A stretch of DNA of 64,000 nt from Sporocytophaga sp. GTDB lineage: Bacteria; Bacteroidota; Bacteroidia; Cytophagales; Cytophagaceae. This document shows positions 9,291 to 17,232 of this stretch, in pieces (position 1 is the first letter of the stretch; every line of letters starts with the position of its first letter). Location: contig NZ_JAGHZZ010000019.1 of the NCBI RefSeq assembly GCF_017745095.1, positions 1 to 64,000 on the forward strand, written 5' to 3'. Both the position numbers and the translations under genes were made by a program. The notes beneath the pieces are model-generated. The model had not been told where the DNA came from. It searched no databases and worked only from the letters and a program-made list of their open reading frames with translations.

Positions 9291-10487
9291 ATGAAAATAC
9301 TTTTTGTAACGTTTGAATTTGGAGAACATGTTCTTGGGGGGCTCGGAAGAGTCATTAATGGCTTAACGCAAGAGCTTCGCCATCATTTAGTAGTTGATGT
9401 TTACCATATTTATTTTGATCCCAAAATCATGTCTATATCAGCGAAAGTATATAGGTGTGATAAAAATAGCTATGGAAAGTTGATAGCGAAATATCCATTC
9501 AGATATGGTACTAGTCTTATAAGACATGTAAAGAATGAAAAATATGATCTGATCCAGTTTTTTAGTGTTCACTGGATAATTGGGAATATTATTAATAGAG
9601 TGAATAAGGAGTTGTCGGATTTGAAGATTGTATATAGTATTCACAGTCTTATTAAATATGAAAAAGGAATCAGACTTAATCCCAATTCATTTTTTAAGTG
9701 TGAGCAAAAATTGATTGAATCTGCCAGTTCTATTCATGTTTTAAATAAAACATCCTTTGATTATCTGAAATCTTCATATGATGAGCTTTCTGTACAAAAA
9801 AACGTTGCGATTATTCCTAATGGGGTAAATTTAGATGATTTTTATGAAGACGATATGCAATTTAGAAGAAAGATTAAGGGGAAATTGAAAGATCACGTAT
9901 TTGTGGTCTCTTGCATGTCTCGTTGGGCACATGGAAAAGGCCTGGAATACTTTTTAGATGCTGCTGAGATTTTACTAAAAAAAGGAAGAAGAGTACAGTT
10001 TATACTTGGGGGAAGGAAGTGGATTAGCTGGGAAATGAAGTGGTATAGTTACATGTGGAAGATTGATAAAGCTGCTAAACGGATTAAAGATGGCGTTATT
10101 ATTTTAGATTGGCTTAATTCAACCCAAAGAAATACTTTATTCAGTCTGAGCGATGTTTTTATAATGCCTAGTGAACTGGAGTATTTTCCTTACTCGATTT
10201 TAGAACCAGCAGCAGCAGGCGTTCCGATTATTTCTTCAGATATTCCTTGTGTGAGAGAAATGCTTACGGATAAGGAATGCCTTTTTTTTCAGCCTGGCAA
10301 TAGTAATGACCTTGCAGCGAAAATTGAATTGTTAATGGATAGTGCTGAGTTAGGATGGAAGCTTGCAGAAAGAGCTAAAAAACGAGTAGTCAGAGAATGT
10401 GACTGGAAGAATATAGCCAGTCAGTATGTTGATATGTATCAATTGGTTGCTGATAGCACTGATAAACAAGTTGTGAAACTGGTTTAA
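9291..10487 (+). CDS. GT4-family glycosyltransferase (copy B)
   Basis: This 398-residue GT-B glycosyltransferase is closely related to the one at 4249. It shares the N-terminal LGGLGRVINGL motif, the internal VYRCD segment, SRWAHGKGLEYF and the EX7E motif (ELEYFPYSILEP). A segment CMSRWAHGKG marks the donor-binding half. It is followed after 2 nt by the third two-domain glycosyltransferase, repeating the GT4 plus GT2* order seen at 4249-7340. Donor and acceptor are unknown. The paralogue pair probably adds two related sugars, or one sugar at two positions. Confidence 0.85.
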   Translation: MKILFVTFEFGEHVLGGLGRVINGLTQELRHHLVVDVYHIYFDPKIMSISAKVYRCDKNSYGKLIAKYPFRYGTSLIRHVKNEKYDLIQFFSVHWIIGNIINRVNKELSDLKIVYSIHSLIKYEKGIRLNPNSFFKCEQKLIESASSIHVLNKTSFDYLKSSYDELSVQKNVAIIPNGVNLDDFYEDDMQFRRKIKGKLKDHVFVVSCMSRWAHGKGLEYFLDAAEILLKKGRRVQFILGGRKWISWEMKWYSYMWKIDKAAKRIKDGVIILDWLNSTQRNTLFSLSDVFIMPSELEYFPYSILEPAAAGVPIISSDIPCVREMLTDKECLFFQPGNSNDLAAKIELLMDSAELGWKLAERAKKRVVRECDWKNIASQYVDMYQLVADSTDKQVVKLV

Positions 10488-10489
10488 AT

Positions 10490-12367
10490 ATGAGGACTGC
10501 CTATTTAACATCAGATATAAAGCTTAATGCTGCATGGATAAAGGGGCTAAAGGCTGATTATATTAAATGGAAAGAATTAGTTAATATCAATTCTCATAAT
10601 TTAACCTATGATCTAATTATAGCAGATATCTATGCGGATTGTAGTATTTATATACAAGAGTTATTAAGGATTAAAAATATTTATCCCGATTTATTGTTGG
10701 TTTTAATCATCAAGGAGTCTTTTGCTATTACAAATTTATGGATGAGAGCTCTTACAGAGGCTGATTATATTTTTGGGAATTCATATAACTTAAGCAAAAG
10801 GATTGAGTTGCAATCAGGATTTAAAGTTACAGAATTTTTTGTGCCTGAAGATATAAATCTTGAAGATAAGTATATTGAGTCTGTCAAATCTGATAAGCTA
10901 CTTATAGTTTCTCAGAAGCCCTATTCACTATGGGATTTTATAAGAGAAGTAGGAGTGTTAGCTGGTTTATTTGCTTTAACAAAATATAAACTAAGAATAA
11001 TTAATTGCCAGGACCTTACGAAGGTTTATAAAGAAATAGAATCAAGCAAAATTGTTTATTTGTCAGACCCCTTGGATGATGAAGGGATGTTAGTTCAATA
11101 CTGCTGTAATGCTAAAACGATCCTGGTTTCTATAATTGACTATAATCCTGCTAAGGTTTGTTATCCTTATACTATATTTCACAAAGGACATAAAAGGCAG
11201 GGACTATTGCTTTTGTGGATTTTTACATCAAAAGCTTTTTCGAACTTCTTTATAGATACTGCTAAGCATAGCAGCGTTAATCTGGACAATGAAAATAGGG
11301 TATATAACTTTTGGGAAAAATTAAGATATAGGATTACAATTCCAGAATTTGAAAGCAATCAATCATTGATGAGCTACATTCATCATTATTTTGGAGATAG
11401 TAATATACAATGGGGTGAAGATGAATGTGGGTTGGTTTGTCTTTTAAGAAATGGTTCTGAGTATATAGAAACTTTCTTAATGCACTACCGTCAAATGGGC
11501 ATTGCTCACTTTATCTTTATTGATAATGGCTCTGATGATGATACATTAGATCTTTTGAGAGGAGAAAAGGATGTTACAATTTACCAAACTTCATTGCTTC
11601 ATAAATTTTATGAAAATGATATCAGAAGATTAGTTATAGAGAAGCATAGTAAAAATAGATGGTGCCTGAACGTTGATATTGATGAACTATTCGACTATCC
11701 TGATTCTGATAAAATTTCCTTGAAAGATCTGCTTGGGTATTTATCCGGAAATCGATACACTTCTATGGCAGGCTACATGCTGGATATGTTTACTAAAGAA
11801 GTTATCTTTAGTAATAGGGAAAAAATAAATTTGAAAGAATCATACAGGTTTTATGATATTTCAAATATAGAAAAGAAAGATTATTATGCTCCTGATGTGA
11901 TTGCTTATTGCAATTATAATAAGTTATCATCTAACGATATTAAATGTTATTTTGGTGGTATACGGAAGACCCTTTTCTCCAGCAATGTTGCCGGTCATTA
12001 CCTGTTGACCAAACATCCGCTTATATACCTAGATGGTGAGCTTGAACCTGTTACGAATCCTCATTATTGTAATAAATCCAAAGTAGCTGATGTGTCTAGT
12101 GTTTTGTACCACTATAAATTTACTCCATCTTTTAAAGAAAAAGTACTTGAAAGCCGGAAAACAAATAGATACATCAAGTTTGCTCAACGTCAGTATGATC
12201 AGTATTATAAGAAAATTGGAGATGATAAGTCTTTAATTATAGATACTCCCGGAAGTAAAGAATTATTTAGTGTTAATGATCTTGTATTAAATGGGTTTAT
12301 ACAAGTGTCTCCCGCATATAAAAAATATGTAGAATCTGTTTGCCTGCAGCAGCAATTGATTCCTTAG
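10490..12367 (+). CDS. Two-domain GT2-like glycosyltransferase (copy 3)
   Basis: This third paralogue has 625 residues. The N-terminal domain is the most divergent of the three. The GT-A half keeps CLLRNGSEYIETFLMHY, FIDNGSDDDT, NVDIDELFDYPDSD and a YFGGIRK motif in place of WGGVR. The start is 2 nt after the GT4 copy B stop. It likely transfers a sugar in the same pathway. The shared late motif HYKFTPSFKEKV appears in all three copies and may belong to the acceptor site, which is inference from conservation inside the cluster only. Confidence 0.7.
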   Translation: MRTAYLTSDIKLNAAWIKGLKADYIKWKELVNINSHNLTYDLIIADIYADCSIYIQELLRIKNIYPDLLLVLIIKESFAITNLWMRALTEADYIFGNSYNLSKRIELQSGFKVTEFFVPEDINLEDKYIESVKSDKLLIVSQKPYSLWDFIREVGVLAGLFALTKYKLRIINCQDLTKVYKEIESSKIVYLSDPLDDEGMLVQYCCNAKTILVSIIDYNPAKVCYPYTIFHKGHKRQGLLLLWIFTSKAFSNFFIDTAKHSSVNLDNENRVYNFWEKLRYRITIPEFESNQSLMSYIHHYFGDSNIQWGEDECGLVCLLRNGSEYIETFLMHYRQMGIAHFIFIDNGSDDDTLDLLRGEKDVTIYQTSLLHKFYENDIRRLVIEKHSKNRWCLNVDIDELFDYPDSDKISLKDLLGYLSGNRYTSMAGYMLDMFTKEVIFSNREKINLKESYRFYDISNIEKKDYYAPDVIAYCNYNKLSSNDIKCYFGGIRKTLFSSNVAGHYLLTKHPLIYLDGELEPVTNPHYCNKSKVADVSSVLYHYKFTPSFKEKVLESRKTNRYIKFAQRQYDQYYKKIGDDKSLIIDTPGSKELFSVNDLVLNGFIQVSPAYKKYVESVCLQQQLIP

Positions 12368-12369
12368 CT

Positions 12370-13728
12370 ATGGATATTATGTATTATATTTTATTGATCA
12401 TGAATTACTTTTATGGATTCATGGGATTTTTGTGTCTGCTTATGTTCTTATTTCCTGTTTTCTATTATTTGCAAAAAGGACTATTATCAAAACAATACTT
12501 TTCATTAGTTCTTTTTTTATTGGCAGGAGTTTTTATCTTTTCAGAGATAGGCGTTTCAATCATTTCAATTATTCTTTCTGCAGTTATTGTTATTAATGTC
12601 TTATTCTATACTTTTTTTTCTATTAGAGGATTAAAGAAAAAAAAGATCTTAAATGATCCATTTACATTTGAGCCCTCTGTGTCCATCGTAATAGCCGCAA
12701 AAGATGAAGGAAATGTGATAGGAGATACATTACGATCTTTATGTGAGATCGATTATCCTAGGGATAATTTTAATATAGTTGTCATTGATGATGGATCTTC
12801 AGATAATACCTGTTTTGAGGTGGAAGAGTTAAGAAAAGTTTTCCCAAATATAATTTTGGAAAGTAATGAAAGTTCCAAAGGTAAAGCCTGGTCTATAAAT
12901 TCTGTGATTTCAAGGTTAGATAGTGAGTTTATATTAATATTAGATGCGGATCATTTGGTAGATGAAAATATACTTAGAAATATGGTTAAAAGTTTTGAGT
13001 ATGAAGATGTATCCTGCGTTCAGTCTGCCAGTCTGGTAAGAAACGGAAGCGTCAATCTTTTGACTAAAATGTTGGAGTTGGAGTATATCTTCAGATGTAA
13101 AAGCATATATCCAGGAAAATCAATAGGCATATTTGTAGGTTCCGGGGGAATGTTCAGAAGAGTAGATCTCATTGATCTAGGTGGATTTAATACTGAAATG
13201 CTTACAGAGGATGTAGAATTATCTTACCGCATTTATAAAAGCGGAAAACGTATTGCGTACAATTGTGATATTACAACATTTGAATTAGCAACTCCGGATT
13301 ACAAAAACTTTTACAACCAAAGATATCGATGGATGAGAGGATTATGGAGCGCAATGTTCAGACATCTTTTTCATAAAGACAGCTATATGCTGGACTTCAG
13401 AACAAAAGTTCAGTTTATTCAGTTTACACTTGATGGTTTTGTTGTATTTTGTTTCTGTTTATTACAGGTTTATTTTTTTCTGGGATTGATTGAATTAATA
13501 ACATTTAAAATGCAATGGCCAATATTTATTCTGTCTTTGAATTGCATTTTCACATTTGGTATAGGTTTTTGGAGAGTTAGTAAATGGTCTAATTTTAATT
13601 ACCTTATTCTTTTTTCATTTTACATGATCGCTCATACCTATCCGTTTATGATGGCTTTAATTGATAGTTATCTTCTTAAAAAGCCAGAAGTATGGATCAA
13701 AACAGACAGGTCTGTATTAGTAAAGTAA
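12370..13728 (+). CDS. Membrane GT2 glycosyltransferase, processive (cellulose/chitin/hyaluronan synthase-like) type
   Basis: This is a 452-residue membrane glycosyltransferase. One or two N-terminal transmembrane segments precede a cytoplasmic GT-A domain with VVIDDGSSDNT, LILDADH, TEDVELSYRI and the QxxRW signature (QRYRWMRG). Three C-terminal hydrophobic segments follow. The D,D,D,QxxRW set is typical of processive beta-glycosyltransferases, and also of some ceramide or lipid glucosyltransferases and of single-transfer enzymes. The ATG at 12370 lies just past the preceding stop; an in-frame ATG at 12340 would overlap it. It may build the chain or add sugar to a lipid. Confidence 0.8.
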   Translation: MDIMYYILLIMNYFYGFMGFLCLLMFLFPVFYYLQKGLLSKQYFSLVLFLLAGVFIFSEIGVSIISIILSAVIVINVLFYTFFSIRGLKKKKILNDPFTFEPSVSIVIAAKDEGNVIGDTLRSLCEIDYPRDNFNIVVIDDGSSDNTCFEVEELRKVFPNIILESNESSKGKAWSINSVISRLDSEFILILDADHLVDENILRNMVKSFEYEDVSCVQSASLVRNGSVNLLTKMLELEYIFRCKSIYPGKSIGIFVGSGGMFRRVDLIDLGGFNTEMLTEDVELSYRIYKSGKRIAYNCDITTFELATPDYKNFYNQRYRWMRGLWSAMFRHLFHKDSYMLDFRTKVQFIQFTLDGFVVFCFCLLQVYFFLGLIELITFKMQWPIFILSLNCIFTFGIGFWRVSKWSNFNYLILFSFYMIAHTYPFMMALIDSYLLKKPEVWIKTDRSVLVK

Positions 13729-13803
13729 ATTATACTGCCGAATTAGTTACTGCTAGGCTCTTCATCAATTACCTCTTTAGTTTTAATTTCTGATAAATAA
13801 GTT

Positions 13804-14952
13804 ATGTTATACCAGGATCGCGATTACGTTTTGACTGGTGCTACCGGTATTTTAGGTAGTCATGTCCTTTATGAATTGCTAAGAATGCGTAAAGAAAAAA
13901 TACTTAGTGGAAAAATTATTTTGTTGTCAAGGTCCATCAAATCTTTGAATGTTTCAGAGAGAATTGAAAAACTCTTTGATGACGATCTCATTCCTGATTA
14001 TATAAAAGCATATGATAAGAGAGAGCTACTAAGCATGATTCATATCATCGACGCTGATCTCAAAACGCCTGGATTATTCTCTGAGACTCTTAAAAGTTTA
14101 ACCAAAAAAGCTGTATTTATACATCTCGCAAGTATTGTAGATTTGGGAACAAAAAAATCAACCAGAGAAAAGATATATGAGAATAATTACCTTCCTACAA
14201 TTAACCTTCTTACAGAACTTGAAGAAATAATAGATAGATTCATTTTTGTAAGTACAGCTTTTGCATCTGGAGAAAGGGAGGGGATCATAGATGATGAATT
14301 TTTAGGTTTAGATTTCAATAAAAGAAAATTCAGAAATCATTATGAAAGGATTAAACTGGAAACAGAACATGAAGTGAGTAAAATCTGTATTGAAAAGAAG
14401 ATAAGCTATCAGATCCTTAGACCCAGTATTATATGTGGCAGATTAATGGATGCTCCTTATTTCGTAATGCCTAAGTTTCTAACCTTTTATTTGGTCGGTG
14501 GATTTTTTTATTCTATGAAAAATAGAAGTAATGGAAATATGGAAATGATAAGAATTTCCGCTAACAATTCCTCTGTATTAAATATAGTTCCAGTTGATTA
14601 TGCTGCAAAGGCAATAGTGCGGGCAATGGAAAGAGACGATATTACGGAATTAAATATCGTTAGTAATTGTGGCGTTACTATTGCCGAAATCGGATCGATC
14701 ATTTTTAATTGTCTTGACTTTGAAGATTATATGATTGTAATGAAAGAGCCAGAAGAGAAAAATCAGTTAGAGCAACTGTATTATAAAATAGTAGGAGAGC
14801 AGTTTAATAGATATATTCATAGCGGAAAAACAGAGTTTGCAACAAATCTGTTGGAATCTGTTATGAATGATCTTGAATCGCCGGATGTACGGAAAAATTT
14901 GGGAAGTTTGTTTGAATATGCTTTTCAGAAAAAATTTATTGATTCCTTATAA
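13804..14952 (+). CDS. Extended SDR / thioester reductase-like protein (NAD_binding_4)
   Basis: This 382-residue NAD(P)-dependent enzyme has the N-terminal Rossmann motif TGATGILGSHV (about residues 12-22). An active-site tyrosine and lysine appear in HYERIKLETEHE, and LRPSIICGR follows. The layout matches the thioester-reductase / fatty acyl-CoA reductase branch of the extended SDRs, which reduce acyl thioesters to aldehydes or alcohols. A sugar epimerase or dehydratase is the main alternative. With a fatty-acid-hydroxylase-family enzyme next door, a lipid-modifying role is favoured (inference). It starts 75 nt after the GT2 gene, with no terminator between. Confidence 0.7.
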   Translation: MLYQDRDYVLTGATGILGSHVLYELLRMRKEKILSGKIILLSRSIKSLNVSERIEKLFDDDLIPDYIKAYDKRELLSMIHIIDADLKTPGLFSETLKSLTKKAVFIHLASIVDLGTKKSTREKIYENNYLPTINLLTELEEIIDRFIFVSTAFASGEREGIIDDEFLGLDFNKRKFRNHYERIKLETEHEVSKICIEKKISYQILRPSIICGRLMDAPYFVMPKFLTFYLVGGFFYSMKNRSNGNMEMIRISANNSSVLNIVPVDYAAKAIVRAMERDDITELNIVSNCGVTIAEIGSIIFNCLDFEDYMIVMKEPEEKNQLEQLYYKIVGEQFNRYIHSGKTEFATNLLESVMNDLESPDVRKNLGSLFEYAFQKKFIDSL

Positions 14953-14988
14953 GATCATATTAAATATTAAAATATCAGGATTAAGGTT

Positions 14989-15768
14989 ATGGACAGGTTT
15001 TTCTATGGTTGGTACATCTCAGTACTTGAAACTATTAAAGATTATCTCTTATTTGGTGGTACTGCGTTTTTAATTTTCTATATTTTATTTAAAGGATTTT
15101 TTTACTCAAGAAAGATTCAAAAAAAGTATCCCAAATTTGATGATTATAAAAGAGATATATTTTATTCCTTTCTTTCAATGATCATACTAGGCCTCAGTGG
15201 TGCATTGGTGTTTTTTGTTTTCAGTGAATATACTTTAGTCTATTATAATATTTCAGATTATGGTATTTTATATTACATTATTTCAATACCACTGGTTATT
15301 TTTTTACATGATACATATTTTTACTGGACACATAGATTTATGCATTTACCTTCATTTTTTAAGATCTTTCATAGTATTCATCACAGAGCATATAATCCAA
15401 GTCCATGGTCTGCTTATGCCTTTAATCCTTTAGAGTCTATTGTTGAAGCTGCGATTGTGCCTATAATAGCTTTTATAATTCCTGTCCATATTCACGTATT
15501 TTTATTTTTTTTCTTATTTCAGATCTTTTTTAATGTTTATGGACATCTAGGATTTGAGTTGTACCCGAAGGGGTTTAATAGAACACTAATTGGAAGATGG
15601 CTTAACACTTCTGTTGGACATAACATGCATCACAAGTATTCTAAAAATAATTTTGGCCTGTATTTTTTATTTTGGGATAGATGGATGAATACATTGGATA
15701 ATAGGTATGATGACCACTTTGATGCTATTACAAATCCGTTAAAGGAGGAAGATAAAGTCTTGAATTAA
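14989..15768 (+). CDS. Fatty acid hydroxylase / sterol desaturase superfamily membrane protein
   Basis: This is a membrane-bound di-iron oxygenase of 259 residues with about four to five hydrophobic segments. The histidine clusters are HDTYFYWTHRFMH (about residues 105-117), HSIHH (about 125) and HNMHH (about 206), the eight-histidine ligand pattern of the superfamily. Such enzymes hydroxylate or desaturate lipid chains or carotenoids using O2. It is the last gene of the + strand cluster and sits 36 nt after the reductase. It probably tailors the lipid part of the product; the substrate is unknown. Confidence 0.8.
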   Translation: MDRFFYGWYISVLETIKDYLLFGGTAFLIFYILFKGFFYSRKIQKKYPKFDDYKRDIFYSFLSMIILGLSGALVFFVFSEYTLVYYNISDYGILYYIISIPLVIFLHDTYFYWTHRFMHLPSFFKIFHSIHHRAYNPSPWSAYAFNPLESIVEAAIVPIIAFIIPVHIHVFLFFFLFQIFFNVYGHLGFELYPKGFNRTLIGRWLNTSVGHNMHHKYSKNNFGLYFLFWDRWMNTLDNRYDDHFDAITNPLKEEDKVLN

Positions 15769-15809
15769 GTATTAATATTGTCGTTTTGAGACACTTTTAA
15801 TTCAATTAG

Positions 15810-16382
15810 TTATCTGATAAATAGTTTACCTTTATTATTCAAGCCATAGATTATTCTTTTTTGAATTCCACTTTTGTTTCTGATTTTCCTGATTATAGAC
15901 TTCTTCCCAACTTCAACAACTTCACTCGAATTTTCATTTTGTAGATTATCCGAAGGTGGAGGTATTTCCTGGCAAATCCATTTGTTGCTTTCTTTGGTAT
16001 AACAAAAAATACGGCATTTTAGATATTCAGTTGAATCTGTTCCTTTTTTAAAATAGCCCGTCACAAATACAAGTTCCCCAATTGAATCATTATTTAAATC
16101 TACTGCTTTTACCAGGTAACTTAATCCTTTTATTGAATCGATTATTTGCTGTTCTAATTTATTGTTTTCAAAAAAGTTAATTTTCCAGTACAACCAGTCA
16201 TTTTTTACGTTACTTACAGCCTTAAATGATTGCTTGTAGATGGAATCATTATCATGAAAAATGAAAGATGATTGTAGCGGAGTTAATGTGTCATAGATTT
16301 GATGTACAGCACTAGCATCATCCTTTTTATTGATACAAGAGAACAAAATGAATGTTATGGATATAATCAGATTCTTTTTCAT
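15810..16382 (-). CDS. Putative lipoprotein of unknown function
   Basis: The 190-residue protein begins with a lipoprotein signal (ILFSCINKKDD; cysteine near residue 16), so it is probably tethered to an envelope membrane. The rest has no family I recognise. It contains short repeats of the form LxNDSIGELVF, as in proteins related to FG-GAP or descriptive surface lipoproteins, but this is weak. It sits 23 nt downstream of the adenylate-kinase-like gene and is probably in the same transcript. The gene converges on the glycan cluster. Confidence 0.6.
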   Translation of the reverse strand: MKKNLIISITFILFSCINKKDDASAVHQIYDTLTPLQSSFIFHDNDSIYKQSFKAVSNVKNDWLYWKINFFENNKLEQQIIDSIKGLSYLVKAVDLNNDSIGELVFVTGYFKKGTDSTEYLKCRIFCYTKESNKWICQEIPPPSDNLQNENSSEVVEVGKKSIIRKIRNKSGIQKRIIYGLNNKGKLFIR

Positions 16383-16405
16383 TAGTCCAGATATTGAAGA
16401 AAGGG

Positions 16406-16975
16406 TTAGGTATAAATTACCTTTTTTAGCTTATCCGTTATTTCTTCTATGCTTGCTGATCCATCAATAGAAATGACATTCAATTTAGATTTCATGTATT
16501 CTATAGCAGGTCGTGTTGTCGATTCAAATATATTGATGCGTTTAAAATGAGTTTTGGGATCCTGATCGTCTATTCTATCAGATGTTTCAGCACGCTTTTT
16601 TGCACGAATTAATAATTCATCCTTTGGTACTTCTATGTTGATCACTTTGTCAATTAGCATTCCTTTTTCCTTAAAAAGATCGATCAACGTGTCGACCTGA
16701 ATTTCTGTTCTAGGATATCCATCTAGTATAATACCCGTCTCCTCTATATTCTCATCAACAATCTTTCCAAGTAAAGTTTTCATAATTGAATCTGGTACCA
16801 AATCACCCTTCTTTTCATATTCATTCGCAATTATCCCGAATTCGGTATTCTGTTCTTTTTCCAATCTGATTCTATCTCCCGTTGAGATATGGCGAAAGCC
16901 TAGTTCATTTTTCAATATTTCGCATTGTGTTCCTTTACCCGAGTAAGGGGGGCCGGTTATTACCAATATTTTCAT
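16406..16975 (-). CDS. Adenylate kinase-like nucleoside monophosphate kinase
   Basis: The 189-residue protein has the adenylate kinase architecture: a P-loop GPPYSGKGTQ (about residues 7-16), an NMP-binding part with STGDRIRLE, GIILDGYPRT, and a short lid without zinc cysteines. The usual P-loop reads GxPGxGKGT; here tyrosine replaces the middle glycine. It could be a second, divergent adenylate kinase, or a kinase for another NMP. The downstream lipoprotein does not help define its role. The probable housekeeping adk is outside the window. Confidence 0.75.
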   Translation of the reverse strand: MKILVITGPPYSGKGTQCEILKNELGFRHISTGDRIRLEKEQNTEFGIIANEYEKKGDLVPDSIMKTLLGKIVDENIEETGIILDGYPRTEIQVDTLIDLFKEKGMLIDKVINIEVPKDELLIRAKKRAETSDRIDDQDPKTHFKRINIFESTTRPAIEYMKSKLNVISIDGSASIEEITDKLKKVIYT

Positions 16976-17025
16976 CTGAATTAATTGAAATTTAAATCAA
17001 TATAATTAAAATTTTGATATTTTGT

Positions 17026-17049
17026 AGAGACGCCATGCTGGCGTCTCCT
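17026..17049. repeat. Hairpin repeat, copy 1 (GAGACGCCA stem)
   Basis: A 9-bp perfect stem, GAGACGCCA (17027-17035) and TGGCGTCTC (17039-17047), closes a 3-nt loop. It has the same stem sequence as the hairpin at 17174-17203, about 140 nt away. Hairpins of the form GTAGAGACGCnnnnGCGTCTC are, to my knowledge, dispersed repeats in many Bacteroidota. It may act as a mobile repeat rather than a dedicated terminator. Confidence 0.6.
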
Positions 17050-17172
17050 TTTCTATAATAGATATGCTTTCAAGCTAGCACAATTTGCGATGTTCTTAAT
17101 TTCAGAATGGTGATTAATGATTTTTTAGATAGTAGAATGAATGATGAGATTTTTTTCATTGACCTGTTATCG

Positions 17173-17203
17173 AAAAAGAGACGCCATGCTTGGCGTCTCT
17201 TTT
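17173..17203 (-). terminator. Probable terminator of the RND efflux operon; hairpin repeat copy 2
   Basis: AAAAGAGACGCCA (17174-17186) pairs with TGGCGTCTCTTTT (17191-17203) around 4 nt, giving a 13-bp stem flanked by A and T runs on both sides. Read on the minus strand it lies about 30 nt past the outer-membrane efflux gene stop and ends in a U-tract. The stem is shared with copy 1. Confidence 0.65.
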
Positions 17204-17232
17204 AGTAGTATTAAATAAGTTCTTATAAATTC

